A stretch of DNA of 64,000 bases from positions 10,324 through 74,323 of the forward strand of contig JBARKJ010000002.1 in NCBI GenBank assembly GCA_049801375.1, read 5' to 3'. The notes under the pieces were generated by a model that ran no database searches, was not told the origin of the DNA, and saw only the letters and a program-made list of their open reading frames with translations. A program made the position numbers and the translations under genes. This document shows, piece after piece, positions 34,138-42,867 of this stretch. Within the stretch, counting starts at the first letter, position 1, and each line of letters starts with the position of its first letter. The DNA is from JBARKJ01 sp049801375 (GTDB lineage Bacteria > Nitrospirota > JACRHJ01).

Positions 34138-34854
34138 TCACCTGAGAATGTATTTGCCGCGCGCTACAGAATGGAGGAACGAATGCGTAGACCATTTAGA
34201 GGTCTCAGTGTTGTCGCAATAGTCGGCTGGAAGAACTGAGTCTTCATTGATTCCACGTTCCTTAGCCAAACGAAGAATATCCTCTCGGTGGATTATGTTT
34301 CCTCCAACAGCGAGTTCCTCACAGATCAGCCTGACCTGTTCAGGTATCGACAAACTCGTATCCCTCGGTTTGTCGCCTGACGAGGGACTTGTGCCGAGTT
34401 CTTCGCGGGGCTGTTTTTTTGGCGCTTCAGGACTATGCTTAATGCAGTATGGGTCTTTAAGAATTTGCTCAATGAACTGCTGAATCTTCAGTCTCTCGCT
34501 ATCTTCATCAGAGCTTTTGTAGTGGTAGCCCTTCAAATCATTCAATAATCGAAAAGTGCCGCGCAAGTGTTTAATAATGCGTTTTTCTTCCTCTTTTCTG
34601 TTTTGTGATGCCTTAAATTTGACGACAACACCGAGCCCTTTCTCACGCAGGTATTTCACCGCTTCGCCAACCTTGAAGTCTGTGGCGGCAGAAAAATTGG
34701 CGGAAATGTAGTCTCCGAAGCGACCGAAGTGGCGAGAACTTTCCCCAACATAGAACGGCAAAATACCTTCGCCGCAGATATAGTGGAAAACATAAACAAT
34801 GTCGCAGCGCTCGGGAAACGCTATTTCCTCAAATGCATCAAAGTCTATTGTCAC
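34138..34854 (-). CDS. GIY-YIG-like nuclease domain protein
   Basis: 238 aa starting at GTG 34854 (GAGGAA upstream). The N-terminal VYVFHYICGEGILPFYVGES resembles a GIY-YIG core, followed by RHFGRFGDY with possible catalytic Arg. The C-terminal ~70 residues (PEQVRLICEELAVGGNIIHR, then DYCDNTE) resemble a small helical domain seen at the ends of restriction-type nucleases. A role in DNA cleavage is inferred. It is transcribed with the zinc-ribbon membrane protein upstream (67 bp gap). Confidence 0.7.
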   Translation of the reverse strand: MTIDFDAFEEIAFPERCDIVYVFHYICGEGILPFYVGESSRHFGRFGDYISANFSAATDFKVGEAVKYLREKGLGVVVKFKASQNRKEEEKRIIKHLRGTFRLLNDLKGYHYKSSDEDSERLKIQQFIEQILKDPYCIKHSPEAPKKQPREELGTSPSSGDKPRDTSLSIPEQVRLICEELAVGGNIIHREDILRLAKERGINEDSVLPADYCDNTETSKWSTHSFLHSVARGKYILR

Positions 34855-34921
34855 GCTGCTGTTCCTCTGGGAAAGAAGCCTGTGCCAGTCAATCGTCGCC
34901 CGATGCTCAAAGTGGGCGGCA

Positions 34922-36082
34922 CTATGCCCCCTGCGACCGCCGTGCCAGTTCTAGCAATGCGATGTTGAGTTTGTCCCATCCGGCGTCTACGGCGACTGGC
35001 AGGTGTAGAGCCTGTTTAACGACAGTGGCTTGCTCCACGAACAGCAAGTGAACAGCTTCGGGCGTGAAATCACCAGACCGCGCGGTCTTGACAATGCGAT
35101 CGATGACTCTGGAATTGAGGCGGCCGAATTTAGGCGTCCACGGGCCGATGGGCTCGCTCACACCGCGCCATCGGTCAGCCGTGATGTCGATTGGGCCATT
35201 GATGTCAAGATAGCAAACTTCCAAAAGGGTAGTCAAAGCGTGTTTATGTTTTTTCTCTCGCGAAAGCAATTGAGCCATCGTGTGCTTTGTATCCCTGTAC
35301 CTTGGCCAGTCCTGCTTGCCCGCTAAGGTCAGCAAATCCTCATTTAACAGCTTCCACTTTACATCGCTTTCGCTCGGTGCTCGGCCAAATTTCTCGGCCA
35401 GTGCTACTCCTGCCTCAGACCGCCGCTGTTTATCGCGTTGCAGTTCGTCATAGTTCCCTTTAACCATAGCCCATTGCTCATCCAGTATTTCTGCCTCATC
35501 TGCAGTGACTAGTACACTTTTCTGGTCATTCGGTCGCTTGCGGATCTGGATGTCTTTGTGGCACAAAGAGCATTTCCGTGCTTTGGTTAGCATCTCCTTC
35601 AGCGCCCCAGCGCAGTGCGGACATATAGGACCGTCATTACCGAGTGACCGATTGGTCTCAGCCGAGAGATACCTCTCTATCCCATTTGCCTGCTGCTTGT
35701 ACTTTTGCTTCAGGTCTGTGTCTTGTTGTCCGAAGGTAATGTATGCTCGGCATACGCGACTGACGTTAGCGTAGTCACAATTATCAAAATAGATGCGCCG
35801 CAATCGCTCATACGGGTGACTGCCATCAAAGTGATCTGCGACGTTGGCTTCGTAAAGGGAGATGGCTTTCAAGCCCTGACCCTTACGTTCCAACTCCTGC
35901 CCTTTAAGGTTACGATCCACGCAGCGGCCGAACCGTACTTCGTCTGCTAGGATCGGCAGTGGCGGAACCGCTTTAGATGGTGCACGCACTTGGACGAGTG
36001 GCTCGCGGTCTCCCCGTGATGCACGTTTCCAAACGAGGTACGTTACCACAATCAGCACAACAGTAATAATCACTTCAGCCAT
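34922..36082 (-). CDS. Membrane-anchored zinc-ribbon protein of unknown function
   Basis: 386 aa. One N-terminal membrane helix (IITVVLIVVTYLVW) is followed by a helical TPR-like region (about 60-150), a zinc ribbon at about 155-175 (CPHCAGALKEM ... CSLCHK) and a long helical C-terminal half. AGGA lies about 9 nt before the ATG. No enzyme motif was recognised. With the GIY-YIG-like gene downstream it could form a two-gene membrane-associated module. Confidence 0.72.
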   Translation of the reverse strand: MAEVIITVVLIVVTYLVWKRASRGDREPLVQVRAPSKAVPPLPILADEVRFGRCVDRNLKGQELERKGQGLKAISLYEANVADHFDGSHPYERLRRIYFDNCDYANVSRVCRAYITFGQQDTDLKQKYKQQANGIERYLSAETNRSLGNDGPICPHCAGALKEMLTKARKCSLCHKDIQIRKRPNDQKSVLVTADEAEILDEQWAMVKGNYDELQRDKQRRSEAGVALAEKFGRAPSESDVKWKLLNEDLLTLAGKQDWPRYRDTKHTMAQLLSREKKHKHALTTLLEVCYLDINGPIDITADRWRGVSEPIGPWTPKFGRLNSRVIDRIVKTARSGDFTPEAVHLLFVEQATVVKQALHLPVAVDAGWDKLNIALLELARRSQGA

Positions 36083-36194
36083 TGCGCAAAATCCTATTAG
36101 TTTCCATCGCTCTTACCTGAGTTGAATCTGCACCGATTTAGCAACAGTGAGCTTAAAATACAGCTTTATAGAATTGATGCCGCTCATCGTCAAA

Positions 36195-37673
36195 TTATCC
36201 GGTTGCCCTTACAGAATCTATCATTTGTTGAAAGAGAGTTTTATAATCATCTTCAAATAAAAAACTGCTCTTTTCCTTATTGAAGGTTTTTCCCCTTAAA
36301 ACACTTTTTATTCCTTTTATTTGAATAAACTGCATTAACTTTTCAAAATCTTCTACGGGAAGAATAGCGTACGGCATTTCGTCGAGAAAAGAAAGAGGCA
36401 AATCCGAATCTTTGAGTTTGTTTTTTACCATCCCGCGTAAGTCTTCAAGCATTGGTACACTAAATAAATACCAATCTTCCAGAGTAACAATTACTGGGAA
36501 TATTTGCCTTTCCTCTCTAAATTTTAATGCAGGATAATAGTTGTTTCGATAATCATTTATAGTTTTGTAAGTTTGCACTATGAATTGAGCCATTTTTTCT
36601 AGCTCTTCTTGAATAAACGTCGTATCAGTCAGTTCAATTTTAGCCGGTATAATCAGTCTCTTGGTTTTGCATTCAATAAATAATGCCGAATCAATATCGT
36701 GAACTACCCAATCAACGGTATCTTTTCTATCTCTACCAATATAATATTCATTTTCAGGTAAACAGTGTACATCTTTGTTAGAATGGGATTTTTTAATTAT
36801 TTCGCCTACAAATTTCTGAAATGATATTCCCCAAAATTTATCGAAACCTTTTTTGCCTACAAGCTCATAATACAAGCCACCGGTAAAACGCCATAACAAC
36901 AAGGTGGGTATCGGACAGACTATACTAAGTTGCCCCCGGTAGTGCATCTTAATGATTGGAAATTCTCGTAAAGACTTATATGAATAAAGATATTTTTCGT
37001 TTATTTCCCGTTCTCTTTTTACGAGATCCCTAACTGTTGAAAGCTCTCTTGAGAAAAGTTTTAGGAATTTCGTAACGCTATCAATATTTATTTCCTTTAG
37101 AGTTATGTCAATTGGCAGCTCTATTGCTGGACTACCCATGTAAAAAGCAGATAAAAGATAGCCGATAGAATATACCTGATATACTGTTAATCCCAATTCA
37201 TCTTGGACCATCTCATTAAGAGGAGCGTAATTGAAAATTTTGTAATATCTTATTAAATGTCCATTGAAAAAAAGATTCTGCCACGGAAATTGTCTATGAG
37301 CTATCCTGCTTATTTCAGTTGGGCCGTTTTCTTCGTTTACACATCTTATTGCTATCTCATTTTCAAGAGTTTTAAGATTATTGATTACTCGTGCAAGTGT
37401 TCCCCATCTTTTTAATGTGAGTGTGCATCTAGGACTAAGTTGCGCATTTAAAATAACTTCATTTAATAGCAACTCAAGTTCCCAAGCATAAATCCCTTTC
37501 GAATGAAGCTCATCTTCTTTTAGAAATTCTCGAGATACTTCAATATCAGCCGGAAAATTCTTGTTCAATTTTTGCAAATATTGCGAATACGCCCAGATTA
37601 CATATAAAGAGTCCTCCATGCAGAATTTTCCTAGGTAATTTCTTAGAGGTTTATATAATTCGAATAAGTTCAT
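36195..37673 (-). CDS. Putative PD-(D/E)XK nuclease-like protein
   Basis: 492 aa, AT-rich coding. The C-terminal region has the nuclease-fold pattern: an F.GE helix (FQKFVGEIIKKSH), then DTVDWVVHD and ALFIECKTKR, matching D...(D/E)-x-K (ECK). The N-terminal ~280 residues are helical and unlike any family I know. No strong ribosome site precedes the ATG at 37673. It is a single gene without an obvious partner; a restriction or defence function is inference. Confidence 0.68.
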   Translation of the reverse strand: MNLFELYKPLRNYLGKFCMEDSLYVIWAYSQYLQKLNKNFPADIEVSREFLKEDELHSKGIYAWELELLLNEVILNAQLSPRCTLTLKRWGTLARVINNLKTLENEIAIRCVNEENGPTEISRIAHRQFPWQNLFFNGHLIRYYKIFNYAPLNEMVQDELGLTVYQVYSIGYLLSAFYMGSPAIELPIDITLKEINIDSVTKFLKLFSRELSTVRDLVKREREINEKYLYSYKSLREFPIIKMHYRGQLSIVCPIPTLLLWRFTGGLYYELVGKKGFDKFWGISFQKFVGEIIKKSHSNKDVHCLPENEYYIGRDRKDTVDWVVHDIDSALFIECKTKRLIIPAKIELTDTTFIQEELEKMAQFIVQTYKTINDYRNNYYPALKFREERQIFPVIVTLEDWYLFSVPMLEDLRGMVKNKLKDSDLPLSFLDEMPYAILPVEDFEKLMQFIQIKGIKSVLRGKTFNKEKSSFLFEDDYKTLFQQMIDSVRATG

Positions 37674-37823
37674 TTATTGTATTTAGTTCTTGGGAAAAAT
37701 AGGGGAAGTGGAGGAACCATCGTATCAACATCGCGAGAACTCCCTGTATGCCGAGCCGGTGGACGCGCGCCTTCGCCGCCCTCAAACGCTGTCCCCACGC
37801 CTTGCTTCTGGAATGTTTGACTT

Positions 37824-38306
37824 TTACATCCTGATAAAAAGATTTAGATTATCGTTTCTCAAATCACTTTTATATTCATTTCCAACGCATTTAAAATTAA
37901 ACTTTTGTAGTAGGTTTTTCATGTATTTATTTCGTGTTGTAGCATAAATATTATTTCCCCGCATTTCTAATAGCTTGGTCATGATCTCGGTTATTATCTT
38001 TCTATGCCTACAATCAGGTAAAACGTATGCCCAACCAAGCTCATACTCGCATTGCCCCGCAAGCTCTTTGACTCCAGCTTTATTAAACACTTTCTTTATG
38101 TAAACTCCTGATGGCCTTTTTATTGCACAGACACCTACCAGAATTTCTTTACAATAATAGAATGCCAACAATTCGGCATCAGAGATTCTGTTTCTTATCC
38201 CGGCTACGTTTATTTCTCCACCGGCCAGTACCATTTTTTCAAAATCATCTATTTCTTTAGCACTACACTCGGCAGGATCCTTGATACTAAGTATATAACT
38301 CTCCAA
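37824..38306 (-). CDS. GNAT-like acetyltransferase
   Basis: 160 aa from TTG 38306, which has GGAGAG 4-5 nt upstream; a TTG at 38321 lies inside the terminator T-run and is less likely. The fold pattern (LLAFYYCKEILVGVCAIKR, YELGWAYVLPDCRHRKIITE, then an NIYATTRNKYM motif) fits the GNAT superfamily, with the acetyl-CoA loop (RHRKI) diverged from the usual Q-x-x-G-x-G/A. It follows a leader that closely matches the one in front of the PLD-like gene. Confidence 0.72.
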   Translation of the reverse strand: MESYILSIKDPAECSAKEIDDFEKMVLAGGEINVAGIRNRISDAELLAFYYCKEILVGVCAIKRPSGVYIKKVFNKAGVKELAGQCEYELGWAYVLPDCRHRKIITEIMTKLLEMRGNNIYATTRNKYMKNLLQKFNFKCVGNEYKSDLRNDNLNLFIRM

Positions 38307-38441
38307 TGACTCTCCTTTCAAAAAAAGCCCACCCCGTTTCCCAGAGATGGCTTAAGCCCTACCCCTCGGGGTAGTACGCGCTTACCGTTCCTCGCTCGGC
38401 TCTTGCTTGGAATATTATAGAGGAACGCTTATATTAATCAA
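38307..38441 (-). promoter_or_regulatory. Promoter and attenuator leader, copy A
   Basis: On the minus strand TTGATT (38436-38441), 16 bp, TATAAT (38414-38419) form a strong sigma-70 promoter. The ~75-nt leader contains a conserved GTAAGCGCGTAC segment and a CTACCCCGAGGGGTAG hairpin. It ends in a terminator-like hairpin (about 38328-38354) with a T-run that directly precedes the Shine-Dalgarno site. The same layout recurs at 46330-46469. Confidence 0.8.
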
Positions 38442-38639
38442 GGAACAAAAGGAAAGCGCGGAAACTCCCTCCCGATGGTAGTTCCCTGAGAGCTGCCGCC
38501 TGTGCAAGCAGAGAGTCGGAGAGAGATTTTCGCCTTAGTTCTTCATTGATTGCTTACACTTGACACTGGGAAAAATCATCTTGGTGTCCTCTTAAAATGG
38601 TAGTATTATGGAAAGTTATTAACAATCGGAGCAACCGCT

Positions 38640-39770
38640 ATGACCGAATTTGATGATGAATTCCAAGAAATTGGGCATTGTGGTGGCAAAATCACTTTCC
38701 ACATAAAAGATGAGGAAGGGAAACGGCTATACTCCGTATCTTTTGAACACATTAGCTCATCGGGACCAATATCACTTTTTGGCGTATATGCTTTGGTGCC
38801 TCAAGGTATACCCGTTAGCACAATTAAGATGGGCGGAATTGGTCAGCCGTGGTCTCCGCCTCCGATTAGCCCGTGCATACCGGTGTTCATTGCTTCTGAT
38901 CGGCAAGGTTTTTATGGAAGGAATTGCCCCCGTTGTGATCAATATTTTCGTACTCGGTGCGCTCCATCTGAATACGTGGGGCCAACAACTTGCGCCTATT
39001 GTAGGCTCAAAGCTCCTACTCATGAATTCTTGACTGAAGCCCATCGGCGTTATATAGCTTATTATGTCAAGATTTTTGGAGATGCCTACAATAATGGTGT
39101 GGATATCACAATAGATATGGATGCTGTCGCAAATGAAACAACCGCAGAGAAACCGCAGTATTATTACTCTGAAGAAAGCCAGCAAACGAGGTTTAAATGC
39201 GATTGTGGCGTTGAAACAGATATTTTAGGTCAGTACGGATTTTGTCCTTCATGTGGACGGAGAAACTCTTTTCAAGTACTTGAAAATATTTTGAATGATC
39301 TTGAGAGCAGGGTGTTAAATCCCAAATTTTCGTATGAACAACGTAGAGAGAGAGATGAGGAATGGCGACACGTAGTTAAACTCTGCGTTTCAAGTTTCGA
39401 AGGATTCGCCCGTGATATACTAAAATTTCTCGTTGAACTTCCCATGACCCCTACGAGGAAAAAACAAGTAGGAGAAATCAATTTTCATAATCCTATTAAA
39501 TCAGGAGAGAAGCTCGAAGCATATTTCGGCATTGATATGTTCAAGGGCATCGGTGAAGACGATAAGGAATTTATGCGCAAGCGGTTTCTTCGAAGGCACA
39601 TCTACGAGCACAATTCTGGTGTTGCGGACGATGATTATATTTCCGAGAGTGGCGAGGCTTTGCGTAAGGGACAGCTTGTTAGAGAACGAAGCAGCAATGT
39701 TTCCCATTTGGTAGAGCTTGTGCGCATCCTTGCCACCAACCTTGACGAGGGATTCCATTCCATAGAATGA
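38640..39770 (+). CDS. Zinc-ribbon protein with HEPN-like C-terminal domain
   Basis: 376 aa. Two zinc ribbons are visible: C96-x2-C99 with C118-x2-C121, and C187/C189 with C202-x2-C205. The C-terminal ~150 residues are helical and contain LRRHIYEHNSGVADDDY, in which R319-x4-H324 matches the R-x4-6-H motif of HEPN ribonucleases. It could be a nucleic-acid-sensing RNase effector; that is inference. A poor ribosome site (GGAG 11 nt upstream) precedes the ATG. It is divergent from the GNAT gene across the copy A leader. Confidence 0.7.
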   Translation: MTEFDDEFQEIGHCGGKITFHIKDEEGKRLYSVSFEHISSSGPISLFGVYALVPQGIPVSTIKMGGIGQPWSPPPISPCIPVFIASDRQGFYGRNCPRCDQYFRTRCAPSEYVGPTTCAYCRLKAPTHEFLTEAHRRYIAYYVKIFGDAYNNGVDITIDMDAVANETTAEKPQYYYSEESQQTRFKCDCGVETDILGQYGFCPSCGRRNSFQVLENILNDLESRVLNPKFSYEQRRERDEEWRHVVKLCVSSFEGFARDILKFLVELPMTPTRKKQVGEINFHNPIKSGEKLEAYFGIDMFKGIGEDDKEFMRKRFLRRHIYEHNSGVADDDYISESGEALRKGQLVRERSSNVSHLVELVRILATNLDEGFHSIE

Positions 39771-39954
39771 AGGGCCGCTACGCCCCCTGACTGACAATCT
39801 TCGATTTCCCCTGACTCTCAGCCGTTGCCCCTCCATGCCATGCCCCAAAATAATTAACAACATTCACAAGAACATTCCCTTGAGTCCCCCGCTATTGTAG
39901 ATAAGCAGGTCCTAGTGGAACACTCGATAAGCCTGCATTCAACAGGAGGATAAG

Positions 39955-40194
39955 ATGAACAAAATAAAACGGAAAGTGTTGATCAAGACCGCGCTGCTTA
40001 AGCGGGAGCTGACGCAGATGCAGGTAGCTAATGCCCTCGGCGTCTCAGAGAGTCTGATCTCGAAGATAATCAACGGACATATGGAACCCAAGGCTGATGT
40101 ACGCAAAGGTCTTGCTGACCTGTTAGGAGTGAAAGAGGAGAGCCTGTTTGGTCCGTGCGGGGGATGTTCGGGCGGATGTAATTGCGGGGATTAA
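39955..40194 (+). CDS. XRE regulator with Cys-rich tail, copy 1
   Basis: 79 aa. A compact Cro/C1-type HTH (LTQMQVANALGVSESLISKI) fills residues 1-64. The tail GPCGGCSGGCNCGD carries C68, C71, C75 and C77 and could bind metal or sense redox state. AGGAGG precedes the ATG. The leader contains an inverted repeat (GCAGG ... CCTGC) just before the ribosome site, a candidate operator. It is near-identical to the copy at 49214. Confidence 0.92.
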   Translation: MNKIKRKVLIKTALLKRELTQMQVANALGVSESLISKIINGHMEPKADVRKGLADLLGVKEESLFGPCGGCSGGCNCGD

Positions 40195-40199
40195 TCGTG

Positions 40200-40222
40200 G
40201 GCGGCTTGCGGGCCGCCTTCTT
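40200..40222 (+). terminator. Terminator after XRE copy 1
   Basis: GGCGGC (40200-40205) pairs with GCCGCC (40212-40217), followed by TTCTTTTT. Copy 2 has a weaker version of the same structure. Confidence 0.75.
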
Positions 40223-40295
40223 TTTACTGTCATTCCTGCCCCGCTGACTCCGGATCTAAATTCGGGCGGCAATTTTAGGCGAATAATTTGAGGCC

Positions 40296-40688
40296 CTATA
40301 GGGCTGGTGGGTCAAGAAAGCTCGGATTGCATTTGGCGCACTGATAATGTACATCAGTTTCGAATTCTACTTTTGCAGTCTCTAATCCGTAAGTCTCTTT
40401 GACCGCGTTCAAAGCAGATGCTTTTAAACAACGGTCGGCATATAGGCGGAAGATTTTCCGCTTAGGAAAATATACAACCCTCCCACGGGGATATGCGTCA
40501 TAGGCACGTGCCTTGAGTTTTCTTTCTGCGATGGTTTTAGGAACGAGAGAATCCCAATGATCATAATGGCCACCATGTTGGACGGCCTCGTCATAAGGTT
40601 CGCCACGTCCAACAGGGACGGCATCGGTAATGATTTCGCCATCCACATAGAAGAAGATGCCGACTTTTGGTTCCAAGATTTCCTTCAT
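40296..40688 (-). CDS. Small conserved protein (YPRGRVVY family), copy 1
   Basis: 130 aa. It shares with the 146-aa protein at 44121 the patterns PKVGIFFYVDGE, RGEPYDE, HYDHWDSL, AYPRGRVVYFP and D.HY.C near the end. The C-terminal CAKC pair is absent from the other copy. Its ATG overlaps the stop of the DUF2779 gene (ATGA), so expression is coupled. No function is known to me. Pairing each copy with a nuclease-like gene suggests a partner or immunity role. Confidence 0.8.
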   Translation of the reverse strand: MKEILEPKVGIFFYVDGEIITDAVPVGRGEPYDEAVQHGGHYDHWDSLVPKTIAERKLKARAYDAYPRGRVVYFPKRKIFRLYADRCLKASALNAVKETYGLETAKVEFETDVHYQCAKCNPSFLDPPAL

Positions 40689-42157
40689 TTTTCCAATAAC
40701 ACGTCCCTGAGCTTAACCATCGCCAGCGTATCCTGCTCGCAGTATTTAAGCAGAGCATTTTTTATCAGCTTCTTCTCATCCGGGGCAGTCTGGCTGCATA
40801 TCATCACCTCGTAACTGGACGAGGCCATACCTCCGTCGCAAATTTCGAGGTCATCGTATGACATGTTGTCCACAAGAGCTGGCAGAACACACTTAAGAGA
40901 GAACGACTTGCCGAATTTGGGATGGTAATAGTTGTTGCGCATCGTCACCAGAATATCCCACAGCCGTGGGATAAGTCTCTTAAGACTGGCGTCGTATTGC
41001 GGTAACTCAGCTGCGAGGGCGTTTATTCTGTCTCTTTCATAATGGTGATACATGCATATGGTGCCGCTATCGCCCAACAGGTTCAGCATGGTCTCCGTAA
41101 AATCTACTCTCGGATCCTTGTCTTCGGTGCAGAGATATTCCTTGTGCGTTAATTTCCCAGCTTTGTCCATTATGTGGCAAGACCATTGGAAAGGCAGAAC
41201 TTGGTAAGGCCGAGTACCCTTGTATCTGGGTATCGCCGGCATGAATGTCTCAAAGTCCAGAAAATAAACCGGATACTCGACATCAAGAAGCTCGGCCTTA
41301 AGTGCCGGATCAAGATATTCTACTCCGCTCAATAGAGCATCTTTGACTCTAGCCTGAAGGTCGCTAAGCCGTTCATCATCCGGGAGATCTTGTATATTAA
41401 TTATCCCCCTGTCTTCGAGTTCCTTCAGCTTATCCATGCGTAGGCGGGGAAGATTAAATACCCAATATTCGTCCTTATCCTGTGTGCAATGGCCGTAGTA
41501 CTGGCACGGATACGGGTCTTTGCATCTGTATGGCGCTTGCCGTTCAGGTTCTTCATCGCTATCCAAAGCTCGGCGCAAGTCCGCTAATATAGCTATAACC
41601 TCGTCCTTTAGCAGTAAAACTTTCTCTGTTATGTCTTCGACGACGAGAAACCCACGCGGCTCAATTCTCGCTCCGTCATAGACGTACTCCTTGTTGATAT
41701 GGCATAGGCAAGCGCGGTTTATGACGACACCGGCACCCTTTAAGACATAGCGCTGGAGGGCTACGTCATACAGGTTTACTTCTTTTACGTCAGTCGATGA
41801 CTTTACTTCTATCAGGTCCCAGCCGTTATCTGTCCGGACCAGTATATCCGCCCGTATTTTAATTCCGTCATACTCAAATGCGGCTTCAAATACGGCTGGA
41901 ACATCCTTGTCGGCCATAGCGACTGAAGTCGATTTTACGGCCTTACCGTGGCTGAGGTGATTTTCTTCTATAAGCCGCCCGCCGGGGTACAGCCCATGCG
42001 CCAGCCGCCCTATCTCATGCCCCAAGTCAAATATTGCCTGAAGGTCATCAGATGTTTCAGAAGCTAATTCGGGCCTTTTAATGTCATACCAGAGCTTTAA
42101 GGGACATTGCCAGCCGGAAAGAAATTTCGATTTGGACAGATATATCGGTTTATTCAT
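40685..42157 (-). CDS. DUF2779 protein: Cas4-like nuclease plus DEDD exonuclease-like domain
   Basis: 490 aa. The N-terminal half has a Cas4/RecB-type pattern: an early Cys (SGWQCPLKLWYD), IRADILVR and DLIEVKSSTDVKE (D, E-x-K), then Q-x-Y (LQRYVL), and Cys residues in YRCKDPYPCQYYGHC that could hold a 4Fe-4S cluster. The C-terminal half starts with VYFLDFETF, typical of the RNase H-like DEDD fold in DUF2779 proteins. It probably cleaves nucleic acid. It ends in an ATGA overlap with the 130-aa gene. Confidence 0.88.
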   Translation of the reverse strand: MNKPIYLSKSKFLSGWQCPLKLWYDIKRPELASETSDDLQAIFDLGHEIGRLAHGLYPGGRLIEENHLSHGKAVKSTSVAMADKDVPAVFEAAFEYDGIKIRADILVRTDNGWDLIEVKSSTDVKEVNLYDVALQRYVLKGAGVVINRACLCHINKEYVYDGARIEPRGFLVVEDITEKVLLLKDEVIAILADLRRALDSDEEPERQAPYRCKDPYPCQYYGHCTQDKDEYWVFNLPRLRMDKLKELEDRGIINIQDLPDDERLSDLQARVKDALLSGVEYLDPALKAELLDVEYPVYFLDFETFMPAIPRYKGTRPYQVLPFQWSCHIMDKAGKLTHKEYLCTEDKDPRVDFTETMLNLLGDSGTICMYHHYERDRINALAAELPQYDASLKRLIPRLWDILVTMRNNYYHPKFGKSFSLKCVLPALVDNMSYDDLEICDGGMASSSYEVMICSQTAPDEKKLIKNALLKYCEQDTLAMVKLRDVLLEK

Positions 42158-42312
42158 GTGCAGTTAAAATCCGCTGGTTAATTTTCCAATATTTGTCTGC
42201 AATAGTTCATTATTTTCAAAACATGTGATTCTCACGGGCATCTCCCTATCAATCTCCTTGAATCCTAATACTCCGGAAAGCACACTAATTGCCCATTTAT
42301 TTAATCTTGCCC

Positions 42313-42468
42313 TTACTTGTCATTTAATTGATGGACAATGTATACGCGGCTTAATCCGAATTTGCCCGGGTTCGATATTACATACTCGATATGTGAACCA
42401 TTACCCGTCAGGATCTCGCCGTCGGGCGAAATCCACATCATGATTGTCCCGATGCTTTGATAATCCAT
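42313..42468 (-). pseudogene. Short fragment (51 aa), possible gene remnant
   Basis: Starts MDYQSIGTIMMWISPDGEIL and ends in VHQLNDK before TAA. The WISPDGEIL...FGLSRVY pattern resembles the beginning of longer phage-type proteins, so this is probably a truncated relic. No strong ribosome site is seen. Confidence 0.3.
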
Positions 42469-42480
42469 GAGCTTTGAGCC

Positions 42481-42864
42481 TTATATCTCTTCCCGGCTGC
42501 TGTTTTCTTTCACCAAGTCTTCAAGTAACCTGTTCGCCCAGACCTCATCAAGTGCTTTGAGCTTGAAATACACGTTAAAAGCCTTGTCCGTATCGCCCAG
42601 ACTCTCGTAGGAAATGCCAAGGCCGTAAAGCGCCTCCGCATCCGATGGAGATAGCTCCAACGCCCGCACGAAGGCCGCCGCCGCTTCTTCGTAACCACCC
42701 GGCCTGTCGCAGATGCCGCACATATGGCATGCGAACCCCATGTTTTTGTATGCCACTAGGTCGCGCGAGTCCTGCCCGATCGCGGCTTTATATTCGGCGA
42801 TGGCGTAGTCGAGTTTGAAGTCGTCGAAGTAAAGGTCGCCAAGGTTTCTGTGGAAGGAGGGCAA
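42481..42864 (-). CDS. Small TPR protein
   Basis: 127 aa with three TPR units (HRNLGDLYFDDFKLDYAIAE, AFVRALELSPSDAEALYGLG, DKAFNVYFKLKALDE). A CHMCGIC cysteine group sits in the second unit. It is higher in GC than the nuclease gene it follows after 3 bp. The initiator ATG has GGAGG-like sequence within the preceding stop region. Scaffold role inferred. Confidence 0.78.
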   Translation of the reverse strand: MPSFHRNLGDLYFDDFKLDYAIAEYKAAIGQDSRDLVAYKNMGFACHMCGICDRPGGYEEAAAAFVRALELSPSDAEALYGLGISYESLGDTDKAFNVYFKLKALDEVWANRLLEDLVKENSSREEI

Positions 42865-42867
42865 TTT

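Larger units (their letters stand above)
39818..40230 (+). repeat. ~400-bp duplication, copy 1 (regulator plus flanks)
   Basis: Aligns with 49074-49490 in the same orientation. It covers about 135 bp upstream, the whole XRE gene and about 35 bp downstream. Upstream parts share AATAATTAA, ACATTCCCTTGA, GCTATTGTAGATAAGCAGG and the GCCTGCATTCAACAGGAGGA ribosome site. The two copies bracket the nuclease cluster. Confidence 0.9.

Noticed and set aside
42225..42443. 72-codon plus-strand frame
   Set aside because: No ribosome site, no recognisable pattern, and it overlaps the minus-strand fragment at 42313-42468.
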